Below, piece by piece: positions 1 to 7,400 of a DNA stretch of 64,000 bases. The notes under the pieces were generated by a model, which worked only from the letters and a program-made list of their open reading frames with translations, was not told where the DNA came from and ran no database searches. Source of the DNA: an uncultured Clostridia bacterium (GTDB lineage Bacteria; Bacillota; Clostridia; UBA1381). The translations under genes and the position numbers were made by a program. Position 1 is the stretch's first letter, and every line of letters starts with the position of its first letter. The stretch spans positions 1 through 64,000 of the forward strand of contig CALXSS010000005.1 of assembly GCA_944391225.1 (NCBI GenBank). The letters run 5' to 3'.

Positions 1-1550
1 GGTATGCTTACGCTTTCATCTGCCGTTATAGGTGATATAAGGTCCTCGCCGTATATTTCAAGCCATGTATAGCCGCCCGGTCCAATATTCAACGAATCAT
101 GCGGATTCGTTTTGTCGAGCCCCATTTTATCCTCCCATACATCCGGGATCCCGTCTCCATCGGTATCAAAATCCGCCGGACGTGTTTCGCTTACCCATAT
201 AGGATAACCAAACTCGTCATAAAGCGCCTCGTCGCCCTCCGGCACTGCATCGATCGGCTCGTCTATAAGATACTGACTTCCATGCGAGCCTTCGACAGGC
301 GCAGTTCTGGTTTCAACATTTTCTATTATGCGCGCGTCTACAAGATCAGTTTTCGGCAGATTTGCGCCGCAGTCCGCCATAACGTCGGCATATGCGTCCT
401 GCGCCGTTTCTACAGCCTTACCGAACAGATATGAATCATCAGGCAGTCTTTCAAGACGCGTATACTTATCCGTCACCTGATCGTTCAGATACACTCCTGT
501 CTTTCTCTCTATCTGCCAGTTCTCCGCGTTTACAGCTGCCGCTTCCTCTGTGTCATCATCTATATAATTCCCGTCGGCATATATGTCGCCTGACCAGTTC
601 TCCTGATATTTGTTTCCCGGGCTCAGCTCAAATATCCTTGAACGCTTACCCTCAGGCGTTGCCGGACCCGGCTTATAATAGTTGTTTACCAAATTAACAT
701 TTGAGCCGTTTTCAGCTCCGTATCCCGACTTATCGCCCCAGTTATAGATAATATTGTTCCACATATCTATGACTGTTTCATCGTCATTATAACCAGGCGT
801 CATCGAAACCGTTTCGCTTGTTCCGACCTTAGGGTTCCTGCTCTTATGGCTGGCTATTATGTTGTGATGGAACGAAATATTTACACCGCCCCATATTCCC
901 GCATAGCTGTGCTCTCCCTTTGCATGTATTGAACTGTTCAATGCCTCTGATACGATACAGCGCTGTATGGTAACATCCTTTGCAGCAACTACTGAAAGAT
1001 TCTCGTCCGTTCCCCAGCTGATGCTGCAATGATCCAGTATAACTCCCTCTGCACCTATTGGGATACCAAATCCATCTTGGGTTTCTGTTTCGCTTCCGTC
1101 AGTCATATGCGATCCGACACGGCAGCGTAAATATCTCAGGATTATATTTTTACCGTTTACCTTAAGGCTGTTGCCTCTGAAACATATACCGTCTCCGGGA
1201 GCTGTCTGACCAAGAACTGTTATATTGCTATGGCTTATAGACACCCTTGTTTTAAGCTCTATCATACCGGAAACATCGAAAACCACTATTCTGTTCCCCT
1301 GTGAGACCGCGTCGCGGAACGAGCCTGCTCCGGAGTCGTTAAGATTAGTTACATGATATACCTCAATATCTGCTCCGTCATTAAAAGCTCCTCGCGCTCC
1401 TGTGGTGTACATTCCACCGCCCTCAGCTCCGGGAAATGCTGCTATCCTTGTATCTGCCGCTCCATTATTTCCGCTTCCGCCTGCCGCCAACGCGCTCGGC
1501 GCGGCTGCCGCAACAGCAAGAGTGAGCAATGCCGCTATTGTCTTTTTCAT
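1..1550 (-). CDS. Secreted pectate lyase, polysaccharide lyase family 1 (3' end outside window)
   Basis: Reading back from ATG at 1550 gives an open frame of about 516 codons with no stop before the window edge, so the C-terminus is missing. A Sec signal peptide (MKKTIAALLTLAVAAA, cut near Ala-Leu-Ala) precedes the PL1 opening motif AFPGAEGGG. The parallel beta-helix segments then include GQTAPGDGICFRG, LDHCSISWGTDEN and HHNIIASHKSRNP; in PL1 the Arg of the last motif is the catalytic base. Near residue 460 a calcium-binding thrombospondin type-3-like motif (DTDGDGIPD) starts a second region. The enzyme should cleave polygalacturonate outside the cell by beta-elimination, giving unsaturated oligogalacturonides. 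The RBS GAAAGGAAGG (1561-1570) fixes the start. It lies downstream of uxaC on the same strand, which links extracellular pectin cleavage with uronate catabolism. Family assignment is strong; exact substrate preference is not known. Confidence 0.9.
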   Translation of the reverse strand, partial: MKKTIAALLTLAVAAAAPSALAAGGSGNNGAADTRIAAFPGAEGGGMYTTGARGAFNDGADIEVYHVTNLNDSGAGSFRDAVSQGNRIVVFDVSGMIELKTRVSISHSNITVLGQTAPGDGICFRGNSLKVNGKNIILRYLRCRVGSHMTDGSETETQDGFGIPIGAEGVILDHCSISWGTDENLSVVAAKDVTIQRCIVSEALNSSIHAKGEHSYAGIWGGVNISFHHNIIASHKSRNPKVGTSETVSMTPGYNDDETVIDMWNNIIYNWGDKSGYGAENGSNVNLVNNYYKPGPATPEGKRSRIFELSPGNKYQENWSGDIYADGNYIDDDTEEAAAVNAENWQIERKTGVYLNDQVTDKYTRLERLPDDSYLFGKAVETAQDAYADVMADCGANLPKTDLVDARIIENVETRTAPVEGSHGSQYLIDEPIDAVPEGDEALYDEFGYPIWVSETRPADFDTDGDGIPDVWEDKMGLDKTNPHDSLNIGPGGYTWLEIYGEDLISPITADESVSI

Positions 1551-1580
1551 ATCAGCCAACCCTTCCTTTCCGTATTTGCA

Positions 1581-1618
1581 GGCAGCTGCCGCAAACCGTA
1601 GGTTTTTCAGCAGCTGCC
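1581..1618 (-). terminator. Two-step hairpin between uxaC and pectate lyase
   Basis: The arms GGCAGCTGC and GCAGCTGCC enclose a second stem, AAACC/GGTTT. It sits 34 bases after the uxaC stop and just upstream of the pectate lyase RBS. There is no good U-tract, so it may be an mRNA processing or attenuation hairpin rather than a full terminator. Confidence 0.4.
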
Positions 1619-1651
1619 CGCATTTTATACGCCTGTTACCTCAACCAATAA

Positions 1652-3052
1652 TCAAACGTTAAAATATTCTACCGCATTATTATAACAAATATCTTCCACT
1701 ATTTTACCCAGTGTTTCCATATCGTCCGGGAACTCGCCGTTTTCTACCCATGTTCCGATCATGCTGCAAAGAATCCTTCTGAAATACTCGTGACGAGTGT
1801 ATGAAAGAAAGCTTCTTGAATCAGTCAGCATTCCGACGAACTTGCAGAGCGCACCAAGGTTCGCAAGCGCCTTTATCTGCTCTGTCATACCGTCGCGCTG
1901 ATCGTTGAACCACCAACCGGAACCGAACTGTATCTTGCCCGGTATCCCTCCGCCCTGGAAATTGCCAAGCATTGTTCCGAGCACATAGTTGTCCTTTGGA
2001 TTCAGCGTATAAAGAATAGTCTTAGGCAGCTTATCCTCGCTGTCAAGCGCGTTCAGCAGTCTTGAAAGCGGGTATGCGATACAGTAATCGCTTATCGAAT
2101 CAAAGCCTGTGTCCGCTCCGAGCTTTGCAAACATTCTTGAGTTATTGTTTCTCAACGCTCCTATATGCAGCTGCATCGTCCAGCCAAGCTCGCTGTACTT
2201 TTCGCCCAGCTTTATCAGTATGTGAGATTTGTATGTATCTGTTTCTTTTTGCGTAAGCTTTGCTCCTGTCATCGCCTTTCTGAACGCTGCGGCAGCCTCC
2301 GCCTCCGGAGCCTCCTCAAACGGCACGCTGTCAAGCGCATGGTCGCTTATGCGGCAGCCGTTTTCATGGAAGAAATCTATTCTCTTGTATATTGCCGAAA
2401 TAAGGTCATCATATGAATCAATCGCCATACCGACAGCAGCCGAAAGCTTTTCAATATAACCCTTGAATGTGTCCTTATCGATATTTATCATAAAATCAGG
2501 ACGGAACGCCGGGAGGACCTTGGCTTTCACATGACCTTTTTCAGCTATAGCCCTGTGTGTTTCAAGCGAGTCTGCCGGATCGTCCGTGGTACAGATGACC
2601 GCTACATTTGACGCGTTGATAAGCGACGCGGGGCTCATCTTTGTTTCCTTTATCACCTTATTTGCCTTTTCCCATATCTCATCGGCAGTATCGGCTCTTA
2701 CCACAGTGTCGATACCAAAATAACGGTTCAATTCAAGATGCGTCCAGTGATAAAGCGGATTGCCTATTGCATACTGTAAGCATCCGCAGAATGCGCGGAA
2801 CTTTTCATGGTCTGACGCTCCGCCTGTGATCAATTCCTCGTCTACGCCGCAGGAACGCATATAGCGCCACTTATAATGATCTCCGCCCAGGAATATCTGC
2901 GTGATATTCTCAAACGGCTTATCCTCATAGATCATCTCCGGGCTGAGATGACAATGATAATCAAAAATCGGCATTTTCTTTGCATGTTGTTCATAAAGGG
3001 TCTTTGCTGTGGAATTACTCAGCATAAAATCCTCGTCCATAAATTTTTTCAT
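1652..3052 (-). CDS. uxaC: Glucuronate/galacturonate isomerase UxaC
   Basis: The protein has 466 residues, the usual length of UxaC, a cytoplasmic amidohydrolase-fold enzyme. It converts D-galacturonate to D-tagaturonate and D-glucuronate to D-fructuronate, the first step of uronate catabolism after pectin cleavage. Near the N-terminus is the metal-binding motif DYHCHLSPEMIYED; further on are MQLHIGALRNNN and a conserved SGWWFNDQ block. The open frame continues upstream to 3115, but an AAAGGAA RBS precedes ATG 3052 and the sigma-A promoter at 3130-3158 would place the longer start almost at the transcription start. The downstream neighbour is pectate lyase, and an AraC regulator is divergent. 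UxuA at 30869-31933 provides the later dehydratase step for the glucuronate branch. Confidence 0.95.
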   Translation of the reverse strand: MKKFMDEDFMLSNSTAKTLYEQHAKKMPIFDYHCHLSPEMIYEDKPFENITQIFLGGDHYKWRYMRSCGVDEELITGGASDHEKFRAFCGCLQYAIGNPLYHWTHLELNRYFGIDTVVRADTADEIWEKANKVIKETKMSPASLINASNVAVICTTDDPADSLETHRAIAEKGHVKAKVLPAFRPDFMINIDKDTFKGYIEKLSAAVGMAIDSYDDLISAIYKRIDFFHENGCRISDHALDSVPFEEAPEAEAAAAFRKAMTGAKLTQKETDTYKSHILIKLGEKYSELGWTMQLHIGALRNNNSRMFAKLGADTGFDSISDYCIAYPLSRLLNALDSEDKLPKTILYTLNPKDNYVLGTMLGNFQGGGIPGKIQFGSGWWFNDQRDGMTEQIKALANLGALCKFVGMLTDSRSFLSYTRHEYFRRILCSMIGTWVENGEFPDDMETLGKIVEDICYNNAVEYFNV

Positions 3053-3129
3053 AGCTATGATTCCTTTCTTTGATTTTGCCGCATGCACGGCAGACGAATA
3101 CTCGTCCACTATCATTATATCATATAAAT

Positions 3130-3158
3130 ATTATACATCACAGCATTGATGTTGACAA
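3130..3158 (-). promoter_or_regulatory. Sigma-A promoter of uxaC
   Basis: On the minus strand TTGTCA (3153-3158) and TATAAT (3130-3135) are separated by 17 bp. The 425-bp region 3053-3478 between uxaC and the divergent AraC gene holds this promoter, the AraC promoter at 3413-3441 and AT-rich sequence; no gene was seen in it. Confidence 0.8.
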
Positions 3159-3412
3159 TCGAGATTTTTGTTCACAATTAAGGATAATTTGTCCTTTTTA
3201 CAGGTACGGCATGTATATTTTGTCTAATATAAATCCTGTAAAAACATATCCGCTTTCATTTTCACAAGATCCACAGCGATATGCTCACAAATTATGATCT
3301 GCACGGTAGTCCATTAATGATACAAAACCACATTTTTGTGTTGTGTTTTTTTACCTTTTTATGCATAAACAACTGAATTTTTATTTTTTTTTATGTTTTA
3401 TAGTGAAAACCG

Positions 3413-3441
3413 TTGAAATTTTGCCAAAGTTATGATATACT
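3413..3441 (+). promoter_or_regulatory. Sigma-A promoter of the first AraC gene
   Basis: TTGAAA (3413-3418) and TATACT (3436-3441) are 17 bp apart. It overlaps the first part of the long open frame, which shows that translation starts further down at 3479. Confidence 0.8.
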
Positions 3442-3478
3442 GAATATGTTACAGAAAATGCAAAGGAGTGAGAAGTAT

Positions 3479-4315
3479 ATGGGACTGCCGGACGGTAAAA
3501 AATTTTGGATCGAAAATGTGTCGGAGGTAGAATCACAGGGAATGCCGCATTCGCATTTCCACAATTATTATGAAATATACTATCTTGTTGACGGAAAAAG
3601 GCGTTTTTTTGTCAATCACAGCTTATATGATGTGCTGCCAAACGATATCATGCTGATCAATAAGGGCGACATACATCAGACTATGACCGCTAAGGACGAT
3701 AAACGCCATGTCCGGTATCTGATAACTTTTTCCGATCAGTTTCTTGACGGTCTTGGCGAAGAATTTGACAAGGGATTTTTGCTGAGCATATTCAACAACA
3801 AAAAAGCTCATCTTCATGAATCTGCACAGCACTCATTCCACACGCTTCTTCATAAAATAGAATCCAAGATCCATCAAGAGGACATACACTCACAATATAT
3901 TGCTAAGCTCTGCGTTATTGAACTGCTCGTTCACATTAACAAGCTTGTCGATAAAAACGCATCGCCGCTTCTTGACAATCTTACCGCATATGAGGACAGG
4001 ATACAGAATGCCTGCCGCTACATATGCAATTATTACAATCAGCCTATCTCGCTTAATCAAATGGCTAAAATAGCTTATATGAGCCCAACTTATTTTTCCA
4101 AGAAATTCAAGCGTGTTACCGGTATAGGCTTCAACGAATATCTCAACAATGTGCGCGTGAAAATGGCTGCAAACATGCTTGTCGAAACAAAGGATTCGAT
4201 AACCGAAATAGCCACATACTGCGGCTATCAGGACAGCAACTATTTTGGCGATGTGTTCAAGAAGATAATCGGCGTTTCACCTAACAAGTACAGAAAAGAA
4301 CACTTTCTTGTATAG
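3479..4315 (+). CDS. AraC-family regulator, divergent to uxaC
   Basis: A protein of 278 residues with an N-terminal cupin-like sensor domain (HSHFHNYYEIYYLVDG, about residues 25-110). The C-terminal double helix-turn-helix domain of about 100 residues starts near ACRYICNYYNQPISLNQMA and contains SPTYFSKKFKRVTGIGFNEY and YFGDVFKKIIGVSPNKYRK, the AraC signature. RBS AAGGAG (3463-3468) supports ATG 3479. It is transcribed away from uxaC and probably controls uxaC and pectate lyase in response to a pectin-derived sugar; the ligand is not visible in the sequence. It ends in dispersed repeat copy A, convergent with the GH3 gene. Confidence 0.9.
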   Translation: MGLPDGKKFWIENVSEVESQGMPHSHFHNYYEIYYLVDGKRRFFVNHSLYDVLPNDIMLINKGDIHQTMTAKDDKRHVRYLITFSDQFLDGLGEEFDKGFLLSIFNNKKAHLHESAQHSFHTLLHKIESKIHQEDIHSQYIAKLCVIELLVHINKLVDKNASPLLDNLTAYEDRIQNACRYICNYYNQPISLNQMAKIAYMSPTYFSKKFKRVTGIGFNEYLNNVRVKMAANMLVETKDSITEIATYCGYQDSNYFGDVFKKIIGVSPNKYRKEHFLV

Positions 4316-4331
4316 AATATAGTTTTTACAA

Positions 4332-4441
4332 GCCGGGGGCAGCAGCAAGAGGGCTGCGCCCCTTATTTTCGTCCGTTCCGCACTATTTTTCTAAAGCCCT
4401 CAAGGCTGCTGCAAACTCGTTGAGCTTTGCAGCAGCCTCTT
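4332..4441 (+). repeat. Dispersed terminator repeat, copy A
   Basis: In the plus direction, just after the AraC stop, comes a GC hairpin (GGGGGCAGC...GCTGCGCCCC), then the conserved core (CGTCCGTTC, CACTATTTTTCTAAAGCCC), then a long hairpin with arms AGGCTGCTGC and GCAGCAGCCT around a CTCGTTGAG loop (4403-4438), then CTTTAAT. Related copies lie at 13417, 20224, 28910, 52082 and 58074. It probably ends transcription from both converging genes. Confidence 0.8.
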
Positions 4442-4462
4442 TAATATACGCTCAATTGTATT

Positions 4463-7400
4463 TTACATCAGACTTTCAAACGAACCAAGGTTGAATACCC
4501 TTTCAAACCCCTGCGCTCTCGCGATCCGCACAGCTTCAGCCGCCCTTGTTCCTCCAGCGCACATGAATATCAAGGCAGTATTTTTGTCAAAGCCGTCCAG
4601 CTCTGCCTCAAGAACATCAAGAGGTATATTCACAGTATCCGGCGCGCAGACCGACGCGTATTCCTCAGCGCTGCGCACGTCTATTGCAATTGCTCCGGCT
4701 GCTATCATTACCGACGCTTCTTCAGCTGCGACCGCGTCCGCGCCCACGTCTGAAAGAGCATAGCTCAGCTCTGTATCTGCTCCGCGCAATATCAATCTGT
4801 CGTTTTCGATACTCAGCTCTTTTATGTCATGATCGCTAAGCTTGATAAGGCGGCTGCATTTTTCGCACTCGGTGAATATCATTACATATCCGCCGTCACA
4901 GCCCGCGTATAATCTGCCGTTATATTCAGCGATGGAGTTTACTACAAGTTCTTCTCCGCTGTAGCTTTTATCCCTTTCCGCAAAGACAGCCGTGTCAAGA
5001 CTTACTCCCGTGTCGTCCGCCGCCGCTCTCTTTATGCTTGTGCTGCCGTCAGCTCCGCGTACAAGATATGTATCAACGCCCAGCCATTCTGTTTCCTGCA
5101 ATATTACAGGCTCTGCAGCAGGATCAGCCTGTCCATAATATTCCACTATTATTGCATAGAGATTTTTATTGCTGCTGCCTCCATACACATATACCGGCTG
5201 TGAAACATCATCAGTTTCGGCTGAAAATGATACATCCGCACCTGAACCGTAGCCGATAGCGAGCTTTTTGCCGCCCTGCACTATGTACATATCGCGTCCT
5301 TCCGCGCCGTTGAACACTACAGTCACGCGGCAGCGCCCCTCAGGTGTAAAATAAAGGCTTCTCTTTGCTTCACCGCCCGTTCCTGCCTGCCATGACGCTG
5401 TGAACTCATATTCATACACATTGTCGTTAACATCTGTATACTCGTATTTTGTACCCTTGTTCGCTATGACCCAGCCGCCGTAGCCTGAAAGACCGTTCAC
5501 TTCAGTATATGCGTCGCCGTCATTTCCGCCGCTGAGCACAGTGTAGTCGTATTCTCCGCTGTTGAGCGAATATACAACCATCCTGCTCGGCTCAGGCGTC
5601 TTAAAGCTGTATTCATACGCTGCGCCAAGCGGCAGCATGCTCCGGGTATCGTTCCATATGAATATCTTTATTTTCTCGCCTTCCTGAGCTTCAGTCAGAA
5701 TATCGTATGCTCCCGCGCCGCTCACATCTGTCATATACATACGTTTTACAGAGCTGTCATCATCGTATACTGCCGCTGTCATAACAGCCTGAGACGCCTC
5801 CGCGCTGCCGCGCCAGCCAAGCTGAACATTTATGCTCCCATCGACCGTGCCGCTCACCTTTTCTATAACATACGGCTGTTCATCATCATTTTCATAATAG
5901 TTGAGACGGAAATAATCAAGATTTATACCGTTGGTCTGTATATACACATCAGTGCAGCCGTATTCATCAAGCGCGCCGCTCTCGGAAAGCGTATAAATAT
6001 TGTCACGGTAAAGCTCAGTTTCTGTTTCCTCCCATGTGCTCCAGCCGCCGGTGGACGGAACGCTTACAGATGCTATAAGCTTATCCTTATCGCTGCTCTT
6101 GTCAGCGCTGATGTATATGCTGCCCGCATTCTTTCCCGCGTATCTTACAATAAGGTTTTCAAGCTCCGTAAGCTTTACAGACCTGTACAGCATCCATGAG
6201 CTCGACGTGCTTCCGGCGTTGCCGCCGCTTGCTCCGCTCTGCTTATCAGTCAGATCCGCGCCTCCGCCGTCATCAGCATATTCAGCCTCGATCTGCATAT
6301 TTATATATATTATCTGACGTCCGCATATACCGGCGTCTGTATTTGCCGCAATTATCTCTACAATGCCGTTTCCGTATACTGTTAGCTCGCCTGTATCCGG
6401 GTCTATTTCGGCTGCCTGTCTTGACGAGCTGTCAAGCTTTTTCAGCTGCCAGCTTATGCCGCTGACCTCCGCGCCGCCCTCGTCATAAGCCTTAAGCTGT
6501 ATCCCTGTATACGGCGCGTCGGTCCTGACCGTGCCTGACGCGCCCGAAAACGGCTCTATTCCGCCCTCGCGGTAATCAATAACTCCGTTATACAGATATT
6601 CCTTATTTTCCGAGCCTATGCTGTATCCGACCTCAAGAGCGTCCATCTCCACAGCCTTAAGCTCTGCTATATAGCTTTTTAGAAGCTGCTCAAGCTCCGT
6701 TTTTGTCATCGCTGCGTCTATCGCCGAAACTCCCTCATTGTATATGCCGCTAAGCTTGTTCCTGTTTTCCTCTGAATACGCATTCGCCGGCAAAGAATTA
6801 TAAACCGCCTCAAGCTCCGCTTTTGCCGCGCTTACCTCGTCAGCTCCCGGCTTTATTTCAAGCACAGTTACTACAGGGAACGAGTCAGTCTTTTTAACTC
6901 CGTCAACAGTGACCTCGGCAGTTATAACAGCCGTGCCCTCCTTTACAGACGGTGTTACAACACCGTTCTCGTCCACTATCGCCACTGATGCGTCCGAGCT
7001 GCTGTATCTTACCGCTGCATTTTTCAGATCAACGAGCCGCTCATCAGACATCACCGCCGAAAGTCCCGCGTCTATTGAGTTCAGCGCTGTCAGGTCAGTA
7101 CCGTCCTCGCAGATATATCCTTTAAGCGTTATGCCGTCGGGAATGGCTCTTACTGTTTTAAGCTCCGAGCTTAGTGTTCCGCTCACCTTCACTTTACCTG
7201 TGAAAGCAGTGTCAGCAGCGTTTTTGCCTATGCTTATTATATACTCGCCCTCCGGCACAACAAGCTTCTGCTCCGCCTCATCAAACAGGCTCATATCGCT
7301 TATATCCAGCTCAAATCCAACCGTTTTTGTCTCGCCCGGCTCAAGTGATATCTTTTCAAATCCTTTGAGTTGTTTTTTAGGTATATTGCCCTCTCCTGCG

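Noticed and set aside
3404-3417. Possible CcpA (cre) site before the first AraC gene
   Set aside because: The central CG and the right half do not fit the consensus; similarity is limited to GAAAACCG.
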